Positions 19,722 through 29,186 of a stretch of DNA of 64,000 bases are shown piece by piece (positions within the stretch are counted from its first letter, which is position 1; each line of letters opens with the position of its first letter). This DNA comes from Alphaproteobacteria bacterium (GTDB lineage Bacteria > Pseudomonadota > Alphaproteobacteria > Caulobacterales > Caulobacteraceae), in the NCBI GenBank assembly GCA_025359785.1, contig JANYET010000046.1, positions 1 through 64,000 on the forward strand, in the 5' to 3' direction. The notes below the pieces were generated by a model. The model was not told where the DNA came from, did not search any database, and saw nothing but the letters and a program-made list of their open reading frames with translations. The position numbers were made by a program, and so were the translations under genes.

Positions 19722-22700
19722 GCCTCCGCTACGCCGAACTGCAGGCGACCACGAACTATTCGTTCCTGCGCGGCGCCTCGCACCCCTGGGAGCTGGTGGT
19801 GGGCGCCGACGCCCTGGGGATGGACGCTATCGGGGTCTGCGACCGTAATTCCCTGGCCGGCGTGGTCCGCGCCTGGGTCGCCCAGCGCGACCTGCCGCAG
19901 GCGGAGCAGAAGGTCCGGGCCCTGACCGGCTGCCGCCTGGACTTCGCCGATACGACGCCCAGCCTGCTGGTCTACCCCAGCGACCGCGAGGCCTATGGCC
20001 GGCTCACCCGCCTGCTGACGGTGGGCCAGCGTCGGGCCAGGAAGTCCGGCTGCGATCTCTACTGGGAGGACTTCGCGCAACATGCCGAGGGCCAACTGGT
20101 CCTGGTCGTGCCGCCGGACCGGCTGGACGAGACCTTCGAACGTGAGCTCCAGCGCATCGCGCGCGCCCTGTCCGGCAACGTCTGGCTGGCCGCCGCGCGG
20201 CGCTACGGCGCCCGTGACCTCAAGCGGCTGTCGCGTTTGTCGGCGCTCGCCCAGGCCAGCGGCGCGCCGATGGTCGCCACCAACGACGTCCTCTACCACG
20301 GCCCCGAGCGCCGCGCCCTGCAGGACGTGCTGACCTGCATCCGCGAGACCTGCACGATCCAGTCGGCGGGCCTGCGGCTGCAAGCCAACGCCGAGCGCCA
20401 TCTGAAGTCGCCCGCCGAGATGGCGCGGCTGTTCGCCAGGTTTCCCGGCGCGGTGGAGCGCAGCGCCGAGATCGCCGACCGCATCACCTTCGACCTGGGC
20501 CAGCTCCGCTACGAATACCCCGACGAGCCGGTGCCGCCGGGCAAGACCGCTATCCAGCACCTGCGCGACCTCGCCTGGGAGGGCGCCGGATGGCGCTATC
20601 CGGACGGCGTCCCCAAGATGGTGTCGGATCTCGTCGCCTACGAACTCGACCTGATCGAGAAGCTCGATTTCCCGAACTATTTCCTGACCGTCCACGACAT
20701 CGTCCGCTGGGCCCGCCTGCCGGAGAACCACATCCTTTGCCAGGGCCGCGGTTCGGCGGCGAACAGCTGCGTCTGCTTCTGCCTGGGGATCACCGCGGTC
20801 GATCCCACCAAGGAAGATCAGGACCTGCTCTTTTCGCGCTTCATCTCCGAGAACCGCGGCGAGCCGCCGGACATCGACGTCGACTTCGAACACGAGCGGC
20901 GCGAGGAGGTGATGCAGTATGTCTATCGCCGCTATGGCCGCCATCGGGCCGCCATCGTGGCGACCGTCATCCACTACCGGCCGCGCATGGCGATCCGCCA
21001 GGTCGGCAAGGCCCTGGGGCTCACCGAGGACATCACCGCGACGTTGGCCAACACCGTCTGGGGCAGTTGGGGCGACAGCGTGCCGGACGACCATGTGCGC
21101 CAGACCGGCGTCGATCCCGACGCGCCGGAAATCCGCCGGGCGACGGCGCTGGCCCAGCAGCTCCTGACCTTCCCGCGCCACCTGTCGCAGCACGTCGGCG
21201 GCTATGTCCTGACCAAGCGCCGGCTCGACGAGACCGTGCCGATCGGCAACGCCGCCATGAAGGACCGCACCTTCCTGGAGTGGGACAAGGACGACATCGA
21301 CGCGCTCGGCCTGATGAAGGTCGATATCCTGGCGCTGGGCATGCTGACCGCGCTGAAGCGCGGCTTCGACATGCTGCCGCCGCGGGACGACGGAAGCCGC
21401 ATCACCGATATCGCCGACATCCCGCAAGGCGACGCCGAGGTCTATGAGATGCTCTGCCAGGCGGATTCCGTGGGGGTCTTCCAGGTGGAAAGCCGGGCGC
21501 AGATGTCCATGTTGCCCAGGCTGCAGCCCCGCAAGTTCTACGACCTGGTGATCGAGGTAGCGATCGTGCGGCCCGGTCCGATCCAGGGGGACATGGTTCA
21601 CCCCTATCTACGGCGGCGTGAGGGCAAGGAGCCCGTCGAATACCCGGCCCCATCGCCCGAGCACGGCCCGCCCGACGAGTTGAAAAAGGTGCTCAGGAAG
21701 ACCTACGGCGTGCCGCTCTTCCAGGAGCAGGCCATGCGCCTGGCCATCGAGGCCGCCAAGTTCACCGACGACGAGGCCGACGGCCTGCGTCGCTCGATGG
21801 CGACCTTCCGCGCCGACGGGCGGCTGTGGATCTACAAGCAGAAGTTCATCGAGGGCATGTCGCGGCGCGGCTACGACCCGGACTTCGCGGCGCGCTGCTT
21901 CAAGCAGATCGAGGGCTTCGGCGCCTACGGCTTCCCGGAAAGCCACGCGATCAGCTTCGCGATCCTGGTCTATGTGTCGGCTTGGCTAAAACACCACCAC
22001 CCGGAGGTGTTCTGCGCGGCCCTGCTGAACAGCCAGCCCATGGGCTTCTACCAGCCGGCGCAACTGGTCCGCGACGCCAAGGACCATGGGGTCGAGGTGC
22101 GCCCCCCCGACCTCATCGCCAGCGACTGGGACTGCACGCTGGAGCCGCCAGAAGGCTTGAAATCCGATGATACGCGATCGGGCGGCAGGCGGGCGCTGCG
22201 CCTGGGCCTGCGGCAGGTCCGGGGGCTCAAACAGGCCGAGGCCCTGGCCTTCATGGCGGTGCGCGCCACCGGCGGCCTCGTCACCCTCGAAGACTACGTC
22301 CTGCGCTCGGGCCTGTCGCGTCGCGGGCTGGAGCTGCTGGCCGAGGCCGACGCCTTCCGCTCGCTCGGCCTCTCCCGCCGCGACGCGCTGTGGGCCGTCA
22401 AGGGCATGGCCGACGAGGTGGGCGCCGAGCGCACCGCGCCCCTGGTCGCGCGGCAGCATGTGAAGGAGGCCCAGGTCCTCCTGCCCTTCATGACCCTGCC
22501 GAAGGAGGTCGCCGAGGACTATCGGACCACCAGCCTGTCGTTGAAGGCCCATCCGGTCAGCTTCTTCCGGCCGGACCTGGCGGCGATGCGCGCCGTCCCC
22601 TGCGCGACGCTGAAGGCCCTGGGCGATGGCCGGCGCGTCTCGGCGGGCGGCCTGGTGCTGGTGCGTCAGCGGCCGGGCACCGCCAAGGGCGTGGTGTTCC

Positions 22701-22990
22701 TGACGCTGGAGGACGAGAGCGGCATCGCCAATGTGGTCTGCTGGAAGGACGCCTTCGAGGCCAATCGCCGCCTGGTGATGAGCGCCGCGTTCCTGGTGGT
22801 GCACGGCCGGCTGCAGGTGGCGGGCAATGTCGTCCACCTGGTCGCCGAGCGCTTCACAGACCTCTCTGACACGCTGAGCCGGATGCGCGACCATGAAGCC
22901 GCGCCCGCCTCCACGCCGTCGCGGGCCGCCCCGCCGCCGCCCCACGCACGGGTCTCCAGCAAGCTGGTCCGCAGCCGCGATTTCCATTGA
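19718..22990 (+). CDS. dnaE2: Error-prone DNA polymerase DnaE2
   Basis: DnaE2 is a C-family polymerase that extends past DNA lesions as the catalytic part of the ImuA-ImuB-DnaE2 mutasome. The 1090-residue protein starts with [20 protein letters not shown] (PHP domain). It continues with the polymerase core, with GRGSAANS and the [15 protein letters not shown] catalytic aspartate segment near 386, and ends with helix-hairpin-helix and OB-fold regions. The ATG at 19718 overlaps the imuB stop by ATGA. An in-frame extension back to 19562 is spurious. Confidence 0.95.
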   Translation: MSLRYAELQATTNYSFLRGASHPWELVVGADALGMDAIGVCDRNSLAGVVRAWVAQRDLPQAEQKVRALTGCRLDFADTTPSLLVYPSDREAYGRLTRLLTVGQRRARKSGCDLYWEDFAQHAEGQLVLVVPPDRLDETFERELQRIARALSGNVWLAAARRYGARDLKRLSRLSALAQASGAPMVATNDVLYHGPERRALQDVLTCIRETCTIQSAGLRLQANAERHLKSPAEMARLFARFPGAVERSAEIADRITFDLGQLRYEYPDEPVPPGKTAIQHLRDLAWEGAGWRYPDGVPKMVSDLVAYELDLIEKLDFPNYFLTVHDIVRWARLPENHILCQGRGSAANSCVCFCLGITAVDPTKEDQDLLFSRFISENRGEPPDIDVDFEHERREEVMQYVYRRYGRHRAAIVATVIHYRPRMAIRQVGKALGLTEDITATLANTVWGSWGDSVPDDHVRQTGVDPDAPEIRRATALAQQLLTFPRHLSQHVGGYVLTKRRLDETVPIGNAAMKDRTFLEWDKDDIDALGLMKVDILALGMLTALKRGFDMLPPRDDGSRITDIADIPQGDAEVYEMLCQADSVGVFQVESRAQMSMLPRLQPRKFYDLVIEVAIVRPGPIQGDMVHPYLRRREGKEPVEYPAPSPEHGPPDELKKVLRKTYGVPLFQEQAMRLAIEAAKFTDDEADGLRRSMATFRADGRLWIYKQKFIEGMSRRGYDPDFAARCFKQIEGFGAYGFPESHAISFAILVYVSAWLKHHHPEVFCAALLNSQPMGFYQPAQLVRDAKDHGVEVRPPDLIASDWDCTLEPPEGLKSDDTRSGGRRALRLGLRQVRGLKQAEALAFMAVRATGGLVTLEDYVLRSGLSRRGLELLAEADAFRSLGLSRRDALWAVKGMADEVGAERTAPLVARQHVKEAQVLLPFMTLPKEVAEDYRTTSLSLKAHPVSFFRPDLAAMRAVPCATLKALGDGRRVSAGGLVLVRQRPGTAKGVVFLTLEDESGIANVVCWKDAFEANRRLVMSAAFLVVHGRLQVAGNVVHLVAERFTDLSDTLSRMRDHEAAPASTPSRAAPPPPHARVSSKLVRSRDFH

Positions 22991-23087
22991 GCCCGCAGCC
23001 CTTCTACCTCGGACCGCCTTGACCCCGCCCGCGCGCCGCTGGAAGGTCCGCGTCAAGACCGGCCGACGCCGGCGGGGGAGACCATCC

Positions 23088-24605
23088 ATGATCCGGATCG
23101 CGGCCATCCTTGGCGCTGCGGCGGTGCTGAGCGCCGGTGCGGCCAACGCTCAGGCGCCCAGCGTGACGATCGACACGGGGCCTCTGGTCGGCGTGACCGA
23201 GGGGCCGGCGAACGTCTTCCGCAACATCCCCTACGCCGCCGCGCCGACAGGCCCGCTGCGCTGGGCGCCGCCCCAGGCGCCGAAGGCCTGGACCGCGCCC
23301 CGCGCCGCCGCCGAGGCCGGTCCTTCCTGTCCGCAGCCGATGACCGCCGACGGCTCGCCCAACTCCGGCGGCGCCAACGGCCCGATCTCGGAGGACTGCC
23401 TGCAGCTCAACGTCTTCGCGCCGCACGCCGCGCCAAAGGCGGCGAAGCTCGCCCCGGTGATGGTCTGGATTCATGGGGGCAGCAACCGCACGGGCGCCGG
23501 CTGGATCTATGGCGGCCAGAATTTCGCCCGCGATGGCGTCGTCGTGGTGGCCCTCAACTACCGCCTGGGCGCGCTCGGCTATTTCGCCCATCCGGCGCTG
23601 ACCAAGGCCGCCAAGCCGGGCGAGATGCTCGGCGCCTATGGCCAGATGGACCAGATCGCCGCCCTGAAGTGGGTGCGGCGGAACATCGCCAAGTTCGGCG
23701 GCGACCCCGCGAACGTCACCGTCTTCGGCGAGAGCGCCGGCGGTTTCGACATCCTGGCGCTGCTGGCGACCCCCTCGGCCAAGGGGCTCTACGCCAAGGC
23801 CATCGTTGAGTCCGGCGGCGGCTGGTTCCCGGTCCAGACCCTGGCCGCGCAGGAGGCGGCCGACGTCGCCCTGCTGTCCAAGGCCGGGATCGTCGCCTCG
23901 ACGGTGGACGACCTGCGCGCCTTGCCGGTCGAGAAGCTCGTTTCCCTGAACGGCAATTTCGGCGCCGTCATCGACGGCAAGCTGATGACCGAGACCGCGT
24001 CGCAGGCCGCCGCGGCCGGGCGCCTCGACGACGTGCCGCTGATCATCGGCTCGAACTCGGGCGAGGACTCGCTGATGGGGCCCGGCCCGCTGCCGCCGAC
24101 GGCGACCGCCATGATCCCGGCCGCCGCGCGGGCGGTCTACAAGACCGAGGCCGCCGCCGCCGCCGAGATCCTGGCCCGCGCCATCTTCACCGACCGGCTG
24201 ATGGGCGGTCCGGCCCGCTGGATTGCGGCAAGGGCGCACGCCGGCAAGCCCGCCTGGCTCTACTATTTCTCCTACGTTGGCTCGCGCTTCCCGGCGTCGA
24301 AAACCCGCGCCGGCCACGCTGACGAAATCCAGTACGTCTGGGAATACTGGGGCCGCCGCACGCCGATGAGCCAGGTCAGCGCCAAGGATCAGGCGGTGGC
24401 GAGCCTGATGCACGCCTGCTGGGTCAGCTTCGCCAAAACCGGCGCGCCCAAGTGCGGCGCCGAGCCCTGGCCGGCCTACGATCCGGCCAAGGACCAGCTG
24501 ATGGAATTTGGCGCGGCCAGCGGGGTGCGAACCAACCTGCGCAAACCCCAGCTCGATTTCCAGGAGACAGTGGTGCTGCCGACGCTGCAACTCGGCGGGA
24601 AATAG
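23088..24605 (+). CDS. Exported type-B carboxylesterase
   Basis: The 505-residue protein has a signal peptide (MIRIAAILGAAAVLSAGAAN, cut near ANAQA) and a type-B carboxylesterase fold. The oxyanion segment is WIHGGSNRTG, the nucleophile is S216 in FGESAGG, and SEDCLQLNVF is the second family signature. It probably hydrolyses an ester or lactone in the periplasm; the substrate is unknown. GGGGGAG at 23074-23080 supports the ATG at 23088. It has a minus-strand paralogue at 25243-26772. Confidence 0.88.
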   Translation: MIRIAAILGAAAVLSAGAANAQAPSVTIDTGPLVGVTEGPANVFRNIPYAAAPTGPLRWAPPQAPKAWTAPRAAAEAGPSCPQPMTADGSPNSGGANGPISEDCLQLNVFAPHAAPKAAKLAPVMVWIHGGSNRTGAGWIYGGQNFARDGVVVVALNYRLGALGYFAHPALTKAAKPGEMLGAYGQMDQIAALKWVRRNIAKFGGDPANVTVFGESAGGFDILALLATPSAKGLYAKAIVESGGGWFPVQTLAAQEAADVALLSKAGIVASTVDDLRALPVEKLVSLNGNFGAVIDGKLMTETASQAAAAGRLDDVPLIIGSNSGEDSLMGPGPLPPTATAMIPAAARAVYKTEAAAAAEILARAIFTDRLMGGPARWIAARAHAGKPAWLYYFSYVGSRFPASKTRAGHADEIQYVWEYWGRRTPMSQVSAKDQAVASLMHACWVSFAKTGAPKCGAEPWPAYDPAKDQLMEFGAASGVRTNLRKPQLDFQETVVLPTLQLGGK

Positions 24606-24622
24606 CGACCACTCCCTCGCCT

Positions 24623-24653
24623 CGTCATGGCCGGGCTTGTCCCGGCCATCCAT
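24623..24653. repeat. Third copy of the 31-bp palindromic repeat
   Basis: This is an exact copy of the repeat arm at 15662-15692. It follows the carboxylesterase stop by 17 bases, so it may also act as a transcript-end hairpin (GGCCGGG/CCCGGCC stem). Confidence 0.85.
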
Positions 24654-24680
24654 CCGCACTGATGCCGGGGACCTGCCTGA

Positions 24681-24887
24681 GCCGTCGGCGCTTATGGGCT
24701 TCCGGGTCAAGATGGTCGCCACCGATCCACAACCGGCCCGCTGGGTCGCTTGCAGATCGTCAAGGGCTACGAGATCGAGAAGGGCCCCTCCGGCGGCGAG
24801 CGGCGCAAGACCGCGGTGGCCCGGGCCGGGGCGAAGACGGCGGCGACGGCCACCCCGAAGACGCCACCGGCCAAGAAACGCGCCTGA
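24681..24887 (+). pseudogene. Possible 3' remnant of a gene (no start codon)
   Basis: Between the repeat copy and the DUF1330 gene, a frame is open from after a TGA (24678-24680) to TGA at 24885-24887. Its last part reads GRLQIVKGYEIEKGPSGGER followed by an alanine/lysine/threonine-rich basic tail ending PPAKKRA. The composition looks like a real protein C-terminus, yet no ATG or GTG with a ribosome site begins it. It may be a truncated gene or a chance frame in GC-rich DNA; I do not recognise it. Confidence 0.25.
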
Positions 24888-24940
24888 CGCAAGGCGCCCG
24901 CGCAGCTAGGCTTGCGCCTCGCCTTGAGGGAGCCCCGCGC

Positions 24941-25231
24941 ATGACGGCCTATGTGGTCAACGAGATCGTCGTCACCGACCCCGAGGTTTTCCAGACCTAT
25001 GTGGTCCAGGTCCCGCCGACCTTGCCGCCGTTCGGTGGCCGCTACATCGTGCGCAGCGGCCCGAGCCAGGCGATCGAGGGCGAGGCGCCCGGCCGCCTGG
25101 TGATCCTGGAATTCCCCCACCGCGCCGCCGCGCTGGCCTGGCGCGCCTCGCCGGCCTACCGCGCCATCCTGCCGATCCGCGACGCCGCCTCGACCTCGCG
25201 GGTGTATGTGGTGGACGGCTACGCGGGCTAG
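24941..25231 (+). CDS. DUF1330 family protein
   Basis: The 96-residue product matches DUF1330, a small ferredoxin-like dimeric alpha/beta-barrel family. It reads MTAYVVNEIVVTDPEVFQTY, GGRYIVRSG, LVILEFPHRAAALAW and ending YVVDGYAG. No catalytic residues are established for the family and the role is unknown. GAGGGAG lies before the ATG at 24941. It is convergent with the carboxylesterase at 25243, 11 bases away. Confidence 0.85.
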   Translation: MTAYVVNEIVVTDPEVFQTYVVQVPPTLPPFGGRYIVRSGPSQAIEGEAPGRLVILEFPHRAAALAWRASPAYRAILPIRDAASTSRVYVVDGYAG

Positions 25232-25242
25232 GCCCGCTAAGC

Positions 25243-26772
25243 CTACTTCGGCGCCGCGTTAGGGGAAGCGCTGGCGCCGGCCTTGATGGCGGCTTCCTGC
25301 CAGTCGAGTTGCGCCTTCAGGAAATGCTCATGCGGCTGGGCGCCGGCGGCGCTGAACTCCATGAACGTTTCGCCTGGCGCGAACCTCGGCCAGGCAGGGC
25401 CGCCGGCGCTGGCCGGATTGCCGGTCTTGATGAAGGCGGCCCAGTAGGCGTTGACCGACTTGGCCAGCGCCAGGTCTTCCGGTGCGAACCGCTGCTTCGG
25501 GCCGGCGAAGGCGAACATGATCTCAAAGGTGTGGCCGGCCCCATAGGGCGCGCGCGCCTTCAGGGTCGGGGACACGTAGTTGAAGTAGTAGGCGTAGACC
25601 GGCTGGCCTGCCTTGGAATGGGCGCGGCTGATCGCCCGGTCCGGTTCGGTGATGTACTGACGCGTCGCGATGTCGTTGGCGACCTGCATCTTGTTGCCGG
25701 CGCCGGCGGGGTCGAAGGCAGCCATCGCGGCGGCCTTGCGGTCGGCTGGAATGGCGTCCACGGCCGCGGCCTGCGGGCGGAACAGGCTCGCCTCGTTGGA
25801 GTTGCCGCCGATCAGCAGCGGGACCTTGGCCGCCTTGCCGGCTTCGAAGCCCTCGGCGATGCCGCCCAGCACATAGCGGCCGTCCAGGATCGGTCCGGCG
25901 CGGCTTACGAAGGGCTCGGTGTAGGGCATGGCGCTGAGCGGCAGCTTGCGCAGGGCTGCGGCGGCCGTGGCGTCTTCCCCGCTGACGCCGGCGGCTAGCG
26001 CGGCCTTCACGGCGTTGGCTTTCGCGACAGCCATGGGCTGCGGCTCCGCGCGGCCGAAGCTCGACTCACCGATGGCCTTCTGGAACAGGCCCCGCGCGTC
26101 GGGCGCCAGCATCAGTTCCAGCACCGAGATGCCGCCGGCGCTTTCGCCGCCAATGGTGATGTTGTTCGGATCACCGCCGAAGCTGGCGATATTACCCTTC
26201 ACCCACTTGAGCGCCGCGATCTGGTCCATGTAGCCGTAGTTGCCGCAGGGGCCTTCCTTGCATAGAGCCGGGTGGGCGAACCAGCCGGCGCGGCCCAGGC
26301 GATAGCTGACCGAAACGGTGACGATCCCGTCCTTGGCGAACTGGATGCCGTCAGTCTCCGCGCCGAACGCGCCGGTGGCTGAGCCGATGGTGAACCCGCC
26401 GCCGTGAATCCAGACATAGACCGGCAGCTTCTGGCCCGCCTTGGCGCCGGCCGGGCGCGTCACGTTGGCGAACAGGCAGTCCTCGGTGTACTCGCCCTTC
26501 TGGGTCGGCTGGCAGGAGGCGCCGGCGTGGCTTGCGTCCCGCGCGCCGCTCCAGCCGGCGGCGGCTGTCGGCGGCTTCCAGCGCAGGTCACCGACCGGTG
26601 GAGCCGCGTAGGGGATGCCCCAGAATTCCTCGACGCCTTCCACCACGGCCCCGGCCAGCGCGCCCTGCTTGAGGGTCGCGGTCGGCGGCGCGCCTTGTGC
26701 AAGGCTGGCGAGCGGCAGAGCCCATGCGCCGAAAACCAGCGCGGCGGCGGCGAATTTGCGACGAACGATCAT
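25243..26772 (-). CDS. Exported type-B carboxylesterase (paralogue)
   Basis: The 509-residue protein has a signal peptide (residues 1-26, ending SLAQG). Typical motifs are EDCLFANVTRP, WIHGGGFTIGS for the oxyanion hole, and nucleophile S211 in GGESAGG. Cysteines around 87 and 99 fit the family disulfide. It is clearly related to the protein at 23088-24605, suggesting local duplication or joint recruitment for ester hydrolysis in the periplasm. It is divergent from the M13 peptidase, 144 bases apart. Confidence 0.88.
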   Translation of the reverse strand: MIVRRKFAAAALVFGAWALPLASLAQGAPPTATLKQGALAGAVVEGVEEFWGIPYAAPPVGDLRWKPPTAAAGWSGARDASHAGASCQPTQKGEYTEDCLFANVTRPAGAKAGQKLPVYVWIHGGGFTIGSATGAFGAETDGIQFAKDGIVTVSVSYRLGRAGWFAHPALCKEGPCGNYGYMDQIAALKWVKGNIASFGGDPNNITIGGESAGGISVLELMLAPDARGLFQKAIGESSFGRAEPQPMAVAKANAVKAALAAGVSGEDATAAAALRKLPLSAMPYTEPFVSRAGPILDGRYVLGGIAEGFEAGKAAKVPLLIGGNSNEASLFRPQAAAVDAIPADRKAAAMAAFDPAGAGNKMQVANDIATRQYITEPDRAISRAHSKAGQPVYAYYFNYVSPTLKARAPYGAGHTFEIMFAFAGPKQRFAPEDLALAKSVNAYWAAFIKTGNPASAGGPAWPRFAPGETFMEFSAAGAQPHEHFLKAQLDWQEAAIKAGASASPNAAPK

Positions 26773-26916
26773 CCGGTTTCCCCCTCAGGATTTTTCCGGT
26801 CTCTAAGCGCCGGCTGTTGCGCGATTGTGTCTCCGAAATCCGGTATGGGCCAGCCGCTTGACCGGCCCCGGTGGCGGTGGTCACGTCGGCGCCTGTCGAA
26901 ACCCGAGGGCGCTGAC

Positions 26917-29004
26917 GTGCTGAAATCCACAACGGCGCTCGCCGTCATCCTGGCGCTGGGCGTCGGCGTTGCCCTTGCCGCCGGTCCGGGCCTGGCCGCC
27001 GAGCCGGCGCCGCTGAAGTATGGCGCCTGGGGCTTCGACCTCACCGCCCGCGATCTGAAGACCAGGCCCGGCGACGACTTCTTCCGCTTCGCCAACGGCG
27101 CCTGGCTCGACCGCACCCCGATCCCCGGTGACAAGCCCGGCATCAGCCTGCGCGTCCTGGAAAGCGACCTGGCCGAGGCGCGCCTGCGCACGATCATGGA
27201 AGACTCCGCGGCGAAGGCCGGCCACGAGCCGTCCACCGTCGAAGGCAAGGTCGGCGCCTTCTACAAGGCCTTCATGGACGAGGGCCGCGTCGAGGCCCTG
27301 GGCGCCAGGCCCATCGCGCCAGAACTCGACGCCATTCGGGCCGCCACGACACACGACCGGATCGGCGCGCTGATGGGCCGCCACGTGAAGGACTTCGAGG
27401 GCTCGGCCTTCGCCATCGGCCTCGACGTCGACACCAAGGACATCGCCCACTACGCGATCTACCTGTCGCAGGCGGGCCTGGGCCTGCCGGACCGCGACTA
27501 CTACCTGAAACCGGCCTTCGCCGAGAAGAAGGCGGCCTACCGGGCCTATATCGAAACGCTGCTGACCCTGGAGGGCTGGCCCGACGCCGCCGGCAAGGCC
27601 GCCGCCATCGTGGCGCTGGAGACCAGGATCGCTGAGGCGAGCTGGACTAAGTCCGAGCAACGCAACCCCGACACCACCTACAATCCCTACACGGTGGCAG
27701 CGCTCGAAAAGGCCGCGCCGGGCTTCCCGTGGAAGGCCTTCCTCGCCGAGGCGGGCCTGGGCGGGCCCGCCAAGGTGGTGGTGATCGAAAAGACCGCCTT
27801 GCCGAAGATCGCCGCGATCTATGCGGCGACACCGGTCGATGTGCTGCAGGCCTGGCTCGCCTTCAACGTCGCCGACAACGCCGCGCCCTATCTGTCGAAG
27901 CCCTTCGCCACCGCCGCCTTCGAGATGCGCCAGAAGACCCTGTCCGGCCAGGCCGAGGAACAGGCCCGCTGGAAGCGCGGCGTCCATGCGGTCAGCGGCG
28001 GCGACTATGGCGCGGGCGACCGCTCCGACCGGTTCGGCAACCTGGGCTGGGCCGTGGGCGAGCTCTACACCGCCCGCTACTTCCCGCCCGCCGCCAAGGC
28101 CAAGGTGCAGGCCCTGGTCGCCGACCTGAAGACCGCCTACGCCGCGCGGATCAAGACCCTCGACTGGATGAGCCCGGCCACCAAGACCGAGGCGCTGAAG
28201 AAGCTCGCCGCCTACAACGTCAAGGTCGGCTACCCGGACAAGCCCCGCGACTATTCCAAGGTTGCGATCCGCGACGACGACCTGGTGGGCGACGTCCGCC
28301 GCGCGGCCGAGGGCGACTGGGCCTTCTATGCCGGCCGCCAGACCGGACCCGTCGACCGAGGCGACTGGGGCATGACGCCCCAGACCAACGACGCCTACAA
28401 CGGGTCACTCATCGACATCGTCTTCCCGGCGGTGATCCTGCAGCCACCGATCTTCGATCCGACGGCCGACCCGGCGATCAACTATGGCGCGGTCGGCGGG
28501 GTGATCGGCCACGAGCTCACCCACGGCTTCGACGACCAGGGCCGCAAATACGACTCCAAGGGCACGCTGCGCGACTGGTGGGCGCAGGCTGACGCCAGGA
28601 CCTTCGAGGCCCGCGCCAAGGTGTTCGGCGCCCAGTATTCGGCCTATGAGCCGTTGCCCGGCGCCCACGTGAACGGCGCGCTGACCATGGGCGAAAACAT
28701 CGCAGACCTGGGCGGCCTGACGCTCGGCCTCGACGCCTATCACGCCTCCTTGCACGGTAGGCCCGCCCCGGTGATCGACGGGCTGACCGGCGACCAGCGG
28801 GTCTTCCTCGGCTGGGCCCAGGCCTGGCGCGGCAAGGTGCGCGACGACGCCGTGCGCCGCCAGGTGGTCTCAGACCCCCACTCGCCACGCCAGTACCGGG
28901 TCAACGGGCCGGTCCGCAACATCGATGCCTGGTACAGAGCCTTCGGCGTGAAACCCGGCGACGCGCTCTACATCGCGCCGGAAAACCGCGTGCGGATCTG
29001 GTGA
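26917..29004 (+). CDS. Exported M13 (neprilysin-like) zinc metallopeptidase
   Basis: The 695-residue protein begins at GTG 26917 with GAGGG 7-8 bases before it and carries a signal peptide (LKSTTALAVILALGVGVALA). The N-terminal region has RPGDDFFRFANGAWLD, typical of M13. The zinc motif HELTH is at 532-536 and the third ligand in ENIADLGG at 593-597; the C-terminus has the late FGVKPGDALY segment. It likely cleaves peptides in the periplasm. Upstream in-frame sequence back to 26404 lies over the divergent esterase gene. Confidence 0.92.
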   Translation: MLKSTTALAVILALGVGVALAAGPGLAAEPAPLKYGAWGFDLTARDLKTRPGDDFFRFANGAWLDRTPIPGDKPGISLRVLESDLAEARLRTIMEDSAAKAGHEPSTVEGKVGAFYKAFMDEGRVEALGARPIAPELDAIRAATTHDRIGALMGRHVKDFEGSAFAIGLDVDTKDIAHYAIYLSQAGLGLPDRDYYLKPAFAEKKAAYRAYIETLLTLEGWPDAAGKAAAIVALETRIAEASWTKSEQRNPDTTYNPYTVAALEKAAPGFPWKAFLAEAGLGGPAKVVVIEKTALPKIAAIYAATPVDVLQAWLAFNVADNAAPYLSKPFATAAFEMRQKTLSGQAEEQARWKRGVHAVSGGDYGAGDRSDRFGNLGWAVGELYTARYFPPAAKAKVQALVADLKTAYAARIKTLDWMSPATKTEALKKLAAYNVKVGYPDKPRDYSKVAIRDDDLVGDVRRAAEGDWAFYAGRQTGPVDRGDWGMTPQTNDAYNGSLIDIVFPAVILQPPIFDPTADPAINYGAVGGVIGHELTHGFDDQGRKYDSKGTLRDWWAQADARTFEARAKVFGAQYSAYEPLPGAHVNGALTMGENIADLGGLTLGLDAYHASLHGRPAPVIDGLTGDQRVFLGWAQAWRGKVRDDAVRRQVVSDPHSPRQYRVNGPVRNIDAWYRAFGVKPGDALYIAPENRVRIW

Positions 29005-29071
29005 CGAAGCTCTTCGCGTGAAGCGGGCGACGGTTTTCGAAGCGCCGGCTTACTATCCGGATCTCCGACCG

Positions 29072-29098
29072 GCGCACAGGGGGTTCGCGCACAGGGGG
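29072..29098 (+). repeat. 12-bp direct repeat upstream of the tail-collar gene
   Basis: GCGCACAGGGGG occurs at 29072-29083 and again at 29087-29098, 15 bases apart. A -35-like TTGACG follows at 29104-29109. The arrangement suggests an operator next to a promoter, but no regulator is known. Confidence 0.5.
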
Positions 29099-29186
29099 AA
29101 TCGTTGACGCCGCTCGCCGATCTTCGGTTACGGTATTCCTCGTGTTCTGCGCGGCTGTGGGTTGTGGCGGAACGGGGAGCGCTCAC

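Noticed and set aside
19667..21601. 644-codon minus-strand open frame opposite dnaE2
   Set aside because: It is an antisense shadow of dnaE2 with no domain pattern.
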